Shown here: piece after piece, positions 45,644 through 56,662 of the stretch | How positions within the stretch are numbered: the first letter of the stretch is position 1 | Layout of the letters: each line of letters begins with the position of its first letter | Assembly (NCBI GenBank): GCA_949358305.1 | Contig: OX442322.1 | Span: forward strand, 1,612,001-1,676,000 | Source: Strigamia acuminata | Lineage: Eukaryota; Arthropoda; Chilopoda; Geophilomorpha; Linotaeniidae | Direction of reading: 5' to 3' | DNA: 64,000 bases | The notes under the pieces: model-generated | Told to the model about the DNA's origin: nothing | What the model saw: only the letters and a program-made list of their open reading frames with translations | Database searches by the model: none | Translations under genes and position numbers: made by a program

Positions 45644-45674
45644 ATCCGGGGGACGAAGGTTTATTCCATCCCCC
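45634..45674 (+). promoter_or_regulatory. -1 ribosomal frameshift signal at the gag-pol junction (copy B)
   Basis: A AAA AAC at 45634-45640 in the gag frame, stop TAG 45641-45643, stem strands GGGGGA 45648-45653 and TCCCCC 45669-45674. The pol frame is open from upstream of this site. Confidence 0.72.
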
Positions 45675-45678
45675 AGAA

Positions 45679-48600
45679 GTGGCTAATGCTACGTTGGAAT
45701 CTTTATTTATAGATGTAGACACAACTTGTCTTGAAATAGCCACTAGTCATAGTGGCGGAGTAGATGAGAACTTGCAAGAAATGACAGAACAATTAAAAAA
45801 TCTGACATTGTTTCCTCACAAGTGCTACACGAAGAAATTCTGTAGACTTCGCCGATTCAACAGAGTCATAGGTGGTAATAATTTGCACAATATTACTTTG
45901 GGTAATAATAAAGATGATCCTCGAATGAAGATCACAATTGGTGGACTCACCTACAACGCGCTCATGGATACAGGAGCATCGCAATGTTACATTGGAGAAC
46001 AACTTTTGTCTGAAACTCAGGCTTTGCCAGAATTCTTACAAGAAGCTCCCAGAAACATGTTAGTTAACGCCGTAGGCGTGGCACACAAACCTGTCGGACA
46101 AATAACTTTGTGCGTACAGTGGGCCGATGAATTTACGCCGATGAATTTCATCGTTTTAGCAAAACGAGTTTGTGGCTTGATATTGGGTCACAATTTCATG
46201 CGTAGGCAGAAGATCAGCCCACACCCCCACTTCCAAGAGTTCTCTTGTGCAGATAAACCTAATTGGTCCGCCCCTTATGAGTCGGAAGAAGCCAATTTGG
46301 CCCTTGCCCCGTTGAATCGAATTACTTTCGAGTATTTAGAAAGTCTAACGACTGCAGTTGACTCGATTGAGCTGACAGACACTCCCGTGTTACCATGGGA
46401 TGAGAAATTAGTTGAGGAGAGCGACTGCACTCCGGAACAACGATTAGCACTTCGCGAAGTGATCAACGCGATACCAAATGTATTTCGTGATCAAGTTGGG
46501 TGCACTAACGTGACTCAGCATCGAATCAAGTTCAAAGAAGGGCATTCATTGCCCAAAATGCAGTATAGAATGTATAACCCGGCCAAAAGAGCCATTATGA
46601 CCAAACTTGCTGCAGAACTTGAACAGGATGGACTTATTGAAAAGGCCAAAGGGCCATTTATAAGTCATCCAGTCATTGTTGCAAAGCCTGACGGCTCGTA
46701 TAGGATGTGTATCGACTACCGGTGGCTGAATGCCATCACCGAAGTCGAAGTAATACAAATGCCAAGCATTGACCTTTTATTGCATAATACTGGTCCTGCT
46801 AGGTATTTTACGTCAATTGACCTTGTCAAAGGTTACTACCAAGTCAAAATGTGTAAGGAGGATCGTCCAAAGACGGCATTTTATACGCCAAATGGTCCAT
46901 ATCAGTTTGTGCGAATGCCGTTTGGCCTTTGTAATGCGCCTTGTACCTTCCAGCGTCTGATGGAAGGCATTTTAGGCTCAGCTTTGCAAGACTACGCGTT
47001 AGTTTATTTGGATGACGTAATTGTGTATTCAGATAATTGGGATGATCATCTCAAACACGTTCGAGATGTTTTGGAAAGGCTTAACCAAGCCAACATAACA
47101 ATAAATAAAGCAAAATCTCGTTTTGGGCGTACAGAATTAAAATTCTTGGGCCACTGGATTAAACCCGAAGGTCTCTTCGGTGATCCCGATAAAATATCGG
47201 CGATTATGAAATTTCCCACCCCCACGTGTGCTAAAGACATTCAGCGCTTTCACGGCATGACTAACTTCTTCAGGAAGTTTGTTCCAAATCACGGAACTAT
47301 TGCCGCACCATACACACGTATGATGAATGAGAAAACTCTATTTGAATGGGGAGATGAGCAGACAGAAGCTTTTAATAAAATTAAAGAGCTACTTTGTGGC
47401 GACAATTGTCTACACAAACCAGACATGACTCTGCCATTTGTCGTCATGACTGACGCCTCTCATGAAGGCTTAGGAGCTGTCCTTTGCCAAGACGTCGATA
47501 TATTCGACGAAAAGAAGCAGAAAAACATTTCTGTACCCAGACCTGTAGCTTATGCAAGCAGAGTTTTACGTGGAGCGGAGAAGCGTTATACAACGCCGGA
47601 ACTCGAATGTCTCGCAGTCGTGTGGGCTATCGATCGATTTAAACCATATCTCGAATATGGTACGTTCACTTTAGAGTCAGATGCAGAAGCACTGAAATGG
47701 TTGATGCGAACGCTTGAACCATCTGGGAAATTTGGCCGATGGGCCTTAAGAATCCAATGTGGAAATTTTAAAATTGTTTTTCGGAAAGGTGCTGCTAATC
47801 AAGTTGCAGATGCACTTTCTAGAGCCCCACTAACAGAGGAAGACATTCCTCTTCGAGATCATGTGGAACCTGTCGAAATTAAACAATACTGGCCTGAATG
47901 GGACGGAAATCCTTCTGTTTCATTAAATCGTGCCCCAGAAAAACGAGAATTTTTGGCTAGTGTGCGTGTCCATTTTTCAGAAAATTCTAAAGAATGTTCT
48001 GAAGAAAGGGAGGGGGAGGAAGTACAAGAAACCTTGTACAGTGCGTTGACAGAAGTACTTAAGGAAGTCCCTCCTACAAGGAGAGAAATAATAGATGCTC
48101 AGTTGTTAGATAATGAATGCAAACGCATTCGAGAATATCTATTGAATGACAAGGTTGTTGGGATACCACAATCTGAAATAAAAGAGTGGAAAAACAAAGT
48201 CAAAAACTATTGTTTAGACAAAAAAGAAAAAGATGGTGATCAAATGATCATCTATTTTAACCCTTCGTTCGAAGAGGAATTAAATGATTCGGGAAATGGC
48301 TTTAAAGCCGTTGTACCCAGTGCACTCGTAAAACGAGTACTCTTCGCTTGTCATGGCCACCCCCTAAGCGGTCACGCTGGGATGAGTAAGACACTTGAGA
48401 AAACTCGTTTAATATATTTCTGGCCTGGTATGAGTAGAAGTGTTAGGAACTACGTTAAAAGCTGCACGCACTGTGCCCAGTACAAGCCTATTCAACAGAA
48501 AAGGCACGCAGCTCCTTACACACCCCACAACATGACCAATCCTTGGGAATGTATCAACATGGACTTGATGGGCCCAAAACCTGCGGGAAGGTCCCAAAAC

Positions 48601-49842
48601 CAGTATATCTTTGTCATTATTGACAATTGTACCAAGTTCGTTGAAATTAAGGCTTTGACCAAAGCCACGAGCGCTAACTGCGTTCAAGAATTAAGATCTG
48701 TTACAAACAGATGGGGACACCCCAAAAAGATTGTGAGCGATAACGGAAAACAATTTGTTTCCGATATTTACAATCAGTATTGCGAAATGTACAACATTCG
48801 CCCGGCTCATACGACCACGTATCATGCCCAGGCGAACCCGACAGAGCGAGCCAATAGGGACATCAAAACCATGCTTGCTCTGTACACAGATGTGCACACG
48901 CAATGGGCACGTTATTTAGACGAATTCGCATTCGCAATGCGAAATAATGTCTCGGCGGCAACAGGCTCAAGCCCGATGCTGCTGAACACGGGACGAATCG
49001 TAACATTACCTTTCGACCCAAGGATTATTAAACATGCCAATACATTTGACAAAGAAAATCCAGAGAAATATGTCAGAGTACTATTCGATGTATTGCTCAG
49101 ATCGCATCAAGAGATGCATCGCAGAATTCAATTGAATTTTGAACGACATAGAAAAATACACGAACAAAAGTTCGTAATTACGGAGTTCGAAGTTGGAGAT
49201 CTAGTTTAGAAACAAACTCACATTCTCTCGTGCGCAGATAAAAATATCTCCGCTGGTTTTGCTGAGAAGAGAGATGGTCCGTGGGAAATTACTAAAGTAC
49301 TTCCAGGCGGAGCGTATAAATTACGCAAATTAGCTGATGGTGCGATCGAAAAATCAGTGAACATTAAAGCGTTGTACCCCTATACGCCCTCATACCCGAT
49401 TGAGACTTGGAAAGTAGGACAAAAGTCCGCCTCTTACTCGCCTCAAGAAAATCCTAAATGGATGGATGAAAGTAATCAACTTCCGGACGCTGAAGAAATG
49501 GAATTAATTCCTGAAACTTCCTCAGAAATTCCAATGGAATTATCCGACTCAACTTCAGTGCAGATTGACAAATCTGCGCCCACAAAGTCTAAACATAGAC
49601 ATAGACAACGCTTAACTGCTATAGAAAAGAAAGCGGCGTTGAAAAGAGGTGAAATTCCAAAGAAAAAACCTCGAAAACCTCGCAAACCCCAACCGGTAGT
49701 TCCTTGAACTAGCACTCGCCCACGACGAGAGAAAAAACCCAATCCCAAATATGCGGATGAAAATTTCGTGCGAAATATTTCCGCAGTATTTAAGAAACCT
49801 TACCAACAACATGGCAAAGCCTCAAAGTTTTGTTGGAATTAA
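45679..49842 (+). pseudogene. pol: Gypsy copy B pol with two in-frame stops
   Basis: No ATG at the start (first codon GTG, matching GTA in copy A), consistent with Gag-Pol frameshifting. Domains as in copy A: DTGASQCYIG protease, YLDDVIVYS RT, MTDASHEGLG RNase H, integrase with CTHCAQYK, NMDLMG, VSDNGKQF and NPTERANRD. Stops: TAG at 49207-49209 where copy A has Trp (after EVGDLV), and TGA at 49705-49707 where copy A has Arg. Both look like single-base changes (TGG to TAG, CGA to TGA). The frame's natural end is TAA 49840-49842. All catalytic domains precede the first stop; only the integrase tail would be lost. Confidence 0.9.
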
Positions 49843-50895
49843 TAAGTTTTATTCAAAACTTGGAGACTGTAATTATTTACATGTCTAACGGGTGTAGTGA
49901 TTGAAAATCTCAACACCGGGGGACAAGATATTACGATATTTATTGAAATTTATATTAAAATATGAATTTGCTGCGATAAGTTAAATTATTCGATAGAATA
50001 TTTTATTCGATGGTCATATTTATATGTATTTTAACTAAAATACAGAGAATTACTTTGAAAAGTGATAATCTCGCATTCTTACGAAGATACGAGACTTACG
50101 AGGTGTGATTAAACCTCGAACCCGACAATTAATAGGGAATAAAATTCCCAGGGTTCATTGCACACAAACACTTCGTTAAACACACTGATACTAGTGACTT
50201 CGTCCCTTTGACCCGTCTTCACTTTTTGACTCGAGAATTCAACGCTAATTCATTTAGCCAACTTCAAACACGAAACTTCCAACAGTAAGTAGTTTCGTTA
50301 TTTTTCTTTGACCAAAGAATTGAAAAATTGTTCGCAACAATTGATAAAATATCGGCGTCCCGATAAAAGATAGAAGTTCACGTGTCGTTATAAGCGTGAA
50401 TCGGCATTAAATCACTCTGGAAGTTTAACTATTCAGTCGAATAGTTTAGTTTTTAAAATTAATAATTAATTATTAAGTTTAAGTACGTAGGCACTAATTA
50501 TTTAATTATTTAATCAAGTCGCGGTCGAGGCTTGCATAAATTATTTAGCGTTAAATTTTCGATTTGAGATATTTGGTATACCAAGTGTTAATTATTTAAT
50601 ACGAGGTTTATTTTGATATTCAAAGAGTGAATTAAATAGTTTATAGAAGCTACAGGAATTTTTCTTTTGAAAAATCAACAAGTTGCGATTTTCGATGAAA
50701 ATCTCTGTCGGCGCGTCCATTCTCGTGTCATAAACACAAGGGGAATGTGACTCATTAGTGTCACGTGTTAAGGGTTATAAATAACTCGAGTTGTGTATTT
50801 TCGTTGCGAACAACACATTTTTAATTCTTTGGACACAAGGAATGACTATTTAGAGTGGAATTATTTTTAATAAAATAATTTATTTGCGTCTGCAG
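49843..50895 (+). other. Pol-ORF3 spacer of gypsy copy B
   Basis: Alignable by eye with the copy A spacer. Starts with ACACCGGGGGACAAGATA (about 49912-49929) and ends with TTTGCGTCTGCAG, acceptor-like, directly before ORF3. No ORF of its own. Confidence 0.5.
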
Positions 50896-52413
50896 ATGGG
50901 AGGTGGTAAAGACCATTCAAAACAGAGTCATCGACGTCACCGTCATGAAAGTTCCAGCTCGTCCACTTCGTCTAGTGACGAACAACGCCGTTCGGCTGAA
51001 CGTGCATATTTGAGGGCCCAACCGATACCAACGGCACCAGCCTCCATGTATGCCCTGACGCCGCTGCAATTGGCAACGCTAAATTGGCTGAGCGTCCATC
51101 CGGACGGACTTCCGCTTGATTTAAATGCGATGGTGCAGGTCCCGTCCACTTCGGCGCAACCGACGGTATTTGAGTCGGCACAATTGGCCCCGATGGCGCA
51201 GGTGGCGTATCCGCCCGCGAATGTCATCAACGTCCCGTTGGCCCCGCATTCGCCCGAATTTCGGCCGCCAACTGCAAGCGTGGCGCCCACCGTCGCCAAC
51301 ACATCGAATGCGGCTGCACCGACTGTGGCGGGACAATCAGCGTCTGTTGTGCGTCTTCCTGCTGGTGCTGAGTCTTCGGCATCCGAGTACGGCTGGAATG
51401 AACCGCCACCGGGCGCTCTACGTTTTTCGGAGCCTGTTTCTCGCAACCGCGAGTACCGAGCGGCCAATAAGGCAAGAAAGAAGGACGAAAAGGCCCGCCT
51501 GCGCAAAGAACAGTGCGAGCGTGACATGGCAGCCGGAATACCTCACGATAACATCGTGACCGACCAGGCCACAAGGACGATCTGCCCATTTTGCGTCGGC
51601 TGTGGGTGGTGCTGCGGTGCATCCGCGGGTTCTTCATTGATGCGTTGTCCGAATTGCCGTAGAAGGAAAACGCGACCGCGTTTGGAGCCGTGGAGAAAGG
51701 AGGTTCAGCCCCACGTAGTGAAAGGCATTAAGCCTAACGAGAAGCGATGTTGGGCTCACTGCCCAAAGTGTCGATTGTTTTTGAACAGCCGCGGCGAGGC
51801 TGTGTATATCGACCCACGTTTCCTCACCTGGACCCGCGCTGAAGCCAACGCCGGTGTAAGAGTCGAATTCCTTCGACAATCGCCGCCGCCGTCCGAGAGC
51901 TCCGAAGTTTCTACTGAAACTGTCCAAGCCGTCGAAAGCGTCGGAAGCGAGGTGCAAGAGGAAATTGTTCGACCAAGAGCGATGTCGCGAAGGCGAGGCT
52001 GTCTTACGCTCGACCGAGCGAAGGAAATTGCCAAGGTTCAACGAACCAATATCTTGGCACGAGGGCGAGCCCGTAAGCTTCGACAGGCTGTAGAAGCATC
52101 GTCTAAACCCGTGGAGAATCCTCCAGCGGCCGTAACCAACGTGTCCAGCGCCCCTCCAGCGTCTAAGTCTGAGACTTCGGACGACGCTCAGTTTGAGGAC
52201 GCCGAAGAGCTGCTTTCCGTCGTTGATTTCGTGGCTGAGCTTCTCGACGACATGCCGTTTCCGCCTCCGAGTCCGGAAGAGATTGAAGCGCCGGAGGAAG
52301 CTGTGTTTTCCGCCGTCTCGACAGAGGCGACTGAAGAGTCTGATTTCCTGACTTCTGCTGAAGTTGAGAAACCAGAAGTGAAGGATCCGACTGAAGTCGA
52401 GAAGAAGGAATGA
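50896..52413 (+). CDS. ORF3 of gypsy copy B: extra 505-residue zinc-ribbon-like protein
   Basis: ATG at 50896 directly after CGTCTGCAG. Same architecture as in copy A: basic/His-Ser N-terminus, Pro/Ala-rich segment (SVHPDGLPLDLNAMVQ), charged helix, CPFCVGCGWCC...CPNC and CWAHCPKC clusters, an SR/RG-like segment (RPRAMSRRRGC) and an acidic C-terminus. Only one residue shorter than copy A despite many scattered substitutions and small length changes in the Ser and Glu/Lys runs. An open ORF in both copies, while gag or pol is broken, argues for coding function. No membrane segment, so not an envelope gene. No family recognised. Confidence 0.75.
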   Translation: MGGGKDHSKQSHRRHRHESSSSSTSSSDEQRRSAERAYLRAQPIPTAPASMYALTPLQLATLNWLSVHPDGLPLDLNAMVQVPSTSAQPTVFESAQLAPMAQVAYPPANVINVPLAPHSPEFRPPTASVAPTVANTSNAAAPTVAGQSASVVRLPAGAESSASEYGWNEPPPGALRFSEPVSRNREYRAANKARKKDEKARLRKEQCERDMAAGIPHDNIVTDQATRTICPFCVGCGWCCGASAGSSLMRCPNCRRRKTRPRLEPWRKEVQPHVVKGIKPNEKRCWAHCPKCRLFLNSRGEAVYIDPRFLTWTRAEANAGVRVEFLRQSPPPSESSEVSTETVQAVESVGSEVQEEIVRPRAMSRRRGCLTLDRAKEIAKVQRTNILARGRARKLRQAVEASSKPVENPPAAVTNVSSAPPASKSETSDDAQFEDAEELLSVVDFVAELLDDMPFPPPSPEEIEAPEEAVFSAVSTEATEESDFLTSAEVEKPEVKDPTEVEKKE

Positions 52414-53164
52414 AAGGGACAAAATTAACATTCGTTATTTTTTCCGAGTGGAGATTTTTATGACTAAAAATGTTCCAAGTGTTTGTTGTGTGTTTTTTGC
52501 ATTTACGAAATATTCCCACGAGTATTGTGTTTGTTTGTTTCAAGATCTTGAACTGATCATTAAATACTCAAACGAGTATAGTTTAATTTAAAAAATTGGA
52601 TTCAATTTAATTTGTTTTGTTTTTCGAATTCAATTTGGGTGTTTATTTGAATTAATCATATTAATATATGTGTGATTGTTTAGTTTATTTTTCATAATTA
52701 TTTGTGAAAATTGTGTTTGTTTTTTGCTTTGATCGAAGCGTTGAAGAATTTCAAGTTGAAATTCGTTAATTTTTTATGACAATCGTAATAAAAAGTTAGT
52801 AGTTTAGATTTTCCAATAAATAAAATTTTGCATAAATTTATTTTATTTGATCATCTGGATAATTAATAAGCTGTGAAGAAGTTTATTTGATGGAGAAAAT
52901 AAAATTTCTATCGAAATTAGTTTTCTCGAACATGTATCCATGTTCGGACGAGTTCATTTCCGTCGCTTAGCAACCGAGAGTTGCGCAGTACAAAGAAGCC
53001 GATTAGTCTAATCGGGTGACGAAGTTTCTGAAAGAAATAACGTGATTAAGTTTAATAAAATACTTACCAAGTGGATTAATTCGATAGAATTAGGTGAACA
53101 TTTCTTATACATTAAGAATGACAATTGAAGAGTTAGTAAACTCTATGCTTGTCACCGGGGGATG
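52414..53164 (+). other. 3' non-coding region and polypurine tract of gypsy copy B
   Basis: AT-rich, no ORF. Ends GTCACCGGGGGATG directly before the 3' LTR at 53165, the likely polypurine tract. Confidence 0.55.
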
Positions 53165-54903
53165 TGTGATGCTTACAAAATCCGTATTTATCAATGTTCA
53201 CAATAGATGGCGCTGTTTACCAAACGCGCGTAATTCAAACTCGATAAAAATAAAGAGTGTGATAAATAATTATTTAGACACGGTGAATAAAATATAACTA
53301 TTTTATTCAATATAAACCGAGTATCATTTACTTGACAAGTTGATTCTATCGAATCAATATTCACGTTACTTACCTGTCGAAGGGAACCAACTGGACCCTT
53401 CCGGACCCCAACTGGGCCCATCTGGACATAGTCATATATTAGATCCGGACTAGTGACCCACGAATCCGCCGATTCGTACGCTGATTGGCTGTCGCCAATC
53501 TAGTAGTTCTACAGAACTATATAAGCATCAGTTTTCACCCAGTAACCCCCCTGGCTTGATAACTGTATATGTCTGTAATTGAATTGTTGTTATCGTTTGA
53601 TCTCACTTTCTTATCGACACATCAGGCCACCTCAGCTCTCCACAATCGGTATTCATTACTATTGTTATTGTTGTTGTAGGGCCTTTTCGGGAAGGCTAAC
53701 TCCGGTAATAGACATGCATTCGCATGAAATGGCCCCGTAACGTTAGCTTGCTGTTCTACGGGACAGTTAGATTTCGTACGGTGGCTTAATATAACGGTCG
53801 TATACAGTACGACCTTGCTAAATGAAAGTAGGTCCCTCAGCTAACTGCCCTCAGTCCGCTGCAGGATGGCTGTTGTAAACAGCCCGCGCAGGTTCCCGTC
53901 TTTTCTCGATTGGTCCTTCCGCACGTTTAAAGTCGGTAAAGGCCTAATGCACAGGTAACACGCCGGGTTGGTAGCCCGTGAGTAATATCTTCAAGATGTT
54001 GCGATAAAATAACTACCTGGATAATGGTAATCCAACGGCAGTGGCCGATTAATATTTTACCCGGTGCTCGATCAGTGGATCCCGCCATCGTAAGGCATGC
54101 TGGCGGATGGAGGAGTCAAATCCTCCCGCGATGGTTCTCTCGACCGTCGTGACGGTCCCCGCCCCATTGTACCCTCCGGGTTAGTAACCCGTGAACGATA
54201 TATAAAATATGTCGTGTTAAACAAATTACTCGGGCATTGGTAATCCTGTATTGGCAATATCTTTTAGACCCGGTAAGTCCATAGAAATGTTTACTTGGTG
54301 GTTGGTACCACCGATAGCGAGTTAAAGCACACAATTAAATACTCGGCGCCTGATCACGAGATCTTGTCGTCGTAAGGCATGCTGGCGGATGGAGTCTCAA
54401 CAACTCCCGCGACGTTCTCTCAATTGTCGTGACGGTCCCCGCCCAATTAATATTTATACAACAATTCATTTGTTGTATTCCACTAATTACTTTACTTTTA
54501 TTCATTTGGAACATGGAATATTCAGCTGAATATTCCTACTTATGCGAAGGACTCTTTGCATTATTAGATACTCGAGCTGCGGACCAAATACGTCTCCGTA
54601 GCGATATTTGTGACGATGCCGCAAGTCAGCCGTATCCCTCTGGCTTCGCCCGGATCCTCAACCAGTTGATGCCGCCCGTTTACACGCGTCAAGAACCCAT
54701 CTTTGTTATCCTTAATATTTAGTAATAAATATGTTATGTCACACTAAAACTGTAAGTTATTTCTATTCGATCACGTATCATGTTTGTAATGACTTCTGTA
54801 GGTTATCTCGGTTAGGTTGTTGCTAAACTTAGCAACGTCTTGTATAAACCGAATTATCTATCTCAAAGGACTAATAAATTAGCCCAAAAGTAGAATCGTC
54901 ACA
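53165..54903 (+). repeat. 3' LTR of gypsy copy B
   Basis: TGTGATGCTTAC...ATCGTCACA, 1739 bp. TATA box CTATATAAGC about 350 bases from the start. Its last ~250 bases resemble the LTRs of copy A, unlike the copy B 5' LTR. Confidence 0.92.
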
Positions 54904-54907
54904 TACA

Positions 54908-56524
54908 AACTTTTACAAATTTATTCGGCCAAAAGCTGAAGACATGCCTGCACATAAAAATAAGAAAGAATTTCAGTTATTTGTTGTCCATGCATCCGGA
55001 GAGGATATCTCATCAAGTCATGGAAACAAACTTATTAAGTCAATATGGAAAAAAAGTGGACATTCTACAGCTATGACATCTACACTAATAAGAACGTGGG
55101 TTTCTACTAAGATGCGCCGATGTGTTTTTCCAAAGAAGTCCAACGTTCCAAATCTTGCACAAATAATGAACCACAAAGAGTCAACAGCAAATAAATATTA
55201 TGTTAATCGGTTGACAGACGAAGAATTGGCGAATGCAATAATGATGCTCGCAGAAGAATTAGATTTACCATTTATTAGTGGTTATGATAAAATAGAAAAT
55301 AAAATAGTAATGAAAGCATTAATACATAATATCAATATGAATACAGAAGACCTTGTAAAATATGGAAAAAAAATAAATGAAGTAGATGACGATCTGCTAT
55401 TACTTGAAAACCCACAAACGCAACAGAAAACAGTGGAAGGTATTTTTGATACCGATATCGATAGGTTTATAAATAAAGTATTTCCTGTTAATAAATACGG
55501 TATAGCCCCTAGTTATGAATACGTCAAAAATAAGTTAAAAAACAATGCAGAATACAAAGCGGAACACGAAGAAGAATGTGATTATGAATGCATAAAAAAA
55601 ATTATTGATGCCACGGTAGAATTAAATAATACTGACAAAGTCAAAACATTTACTCCGTCTTCTATTAAAGCTAATGATAAAATACTAATAAAAGATGAAC
55701 TAATTGGAAAGGAAATGATTGGTATGAATACCACGTACGACGAAATTGAAAATATAATCCAGACTGATGTTAAACTATCGCCATTACTATTTTACACACC
55801 AAATGCAATAAGTTATGAAATAAATAGACAAATGAGTCTAGCGTCAGAGCAAGATATTATCTCTACCGATGACGGATTATCAAGTTCCAGTATTAGTGCA
55901 AGTACAAGTAGCAATGGCAGTAAAGTTACACATCCCATAACCAGATCGACATCGACGGCTAAATCTACAAAGCGCGAACCCTTAAAACGTGCAGTTGCAA
56001 CAAAAAAAATTATGTCCGAAACGAGCGAAACTGATAGCGATTTCGATGACGAAACAAATACGTCAGAGATTAGCACAGAGGCAGATGAACATGGCGACAA
56101 TAGAATGGCAGGGAATCCCGAGCTAAAGGTATTGATAAATAAGTATTTTAAACCAAAAAGATATATGCAAGCTCCACAACTGCATCATATAGAGTATGCT
56201 ATGAGAAAATTCGGCCCCAAAATACGAGCTGAATTTAAATATAGCATCTCAGATATTTATGACGCAGTAAAATTAATTCCTTTGGTTGAATTTAATCCTA
56301 AAGTAAAACAAACTTACTTAATACCAGAAACTGCCGCTATTGCAACACACTTAAAAGATCCGTCTTTGAAAAGTGGTCAATTGTCCAAGAAAGATTATAT
56401 CGCCCAAGTTATACAAAATACTCCAGAATTGGAAATTTTGCTCAAATTTCCAATTAAAAGATTGAGTGAAAAGATAGATGAGCTGAATAGGAAAGATAAA
56501 ACAGAAGGAAAGAAAAGAAAATAA
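54908..56524 (+). pseudogene. Giant zinc-finger tyrosine recombinase, 3' part
   Basis: Open from the gypsy boundary in the same frame as 33994-35616; the ATG at 54944 is an internal Met. The first ~100 codons finish the catalytic domain: TSTLIRTW (box II Arg, 50 codons after 54944), then QIMNHKESTANKYY with the box II His and the Tyr nucleophile. About 430 further residues form a C-terminal extension of unknown function: acidic/hydrophobic helices, a Ser/Thr-rich stretch (SSSSISASTSSNGS), a basic patch, then RYMQAPQLHHIEYAMRKFGPKIRAEF and a Lys-rich end. The whole gene would be about 1080 codons, very long for this family. It follows the insertion directly and precedes a polymerase-like ORF. 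Confidence 0.8.
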
Positions 56525-56662
56525 ACGGTGCCCACGATACAGTATTGCAAATCGTTCAATAACATGTAGACATGTTCACCATTCACGTTTCAGGTCATTT
56601 GAATACGTTCTCAATGACATACAAATATTCCGTAAAAAAAAAACCCGAAAAATTAAAAAAAA

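Larger units (their letters stand above)
35613..54907 (+). mobile_element. Ty3/gypsy LTR retrotransposon copy B, with TSD TACA and a nested copia
   Basis: Same family as copy A, opposite orientation. LTRs 35617-37336 and 53165-54903; target duplication TACA at 35613-35616 and 54904-54907. About 14.3 kb without the nested 5-kb copia. Gag and ORF3 are open; pol has two stops. The LTRs are about 99% alike over the first ~1.45 kb but very different over the last ~250 bases. It disrupts the tyrosine recombinase gene. Confidence 0.92.
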
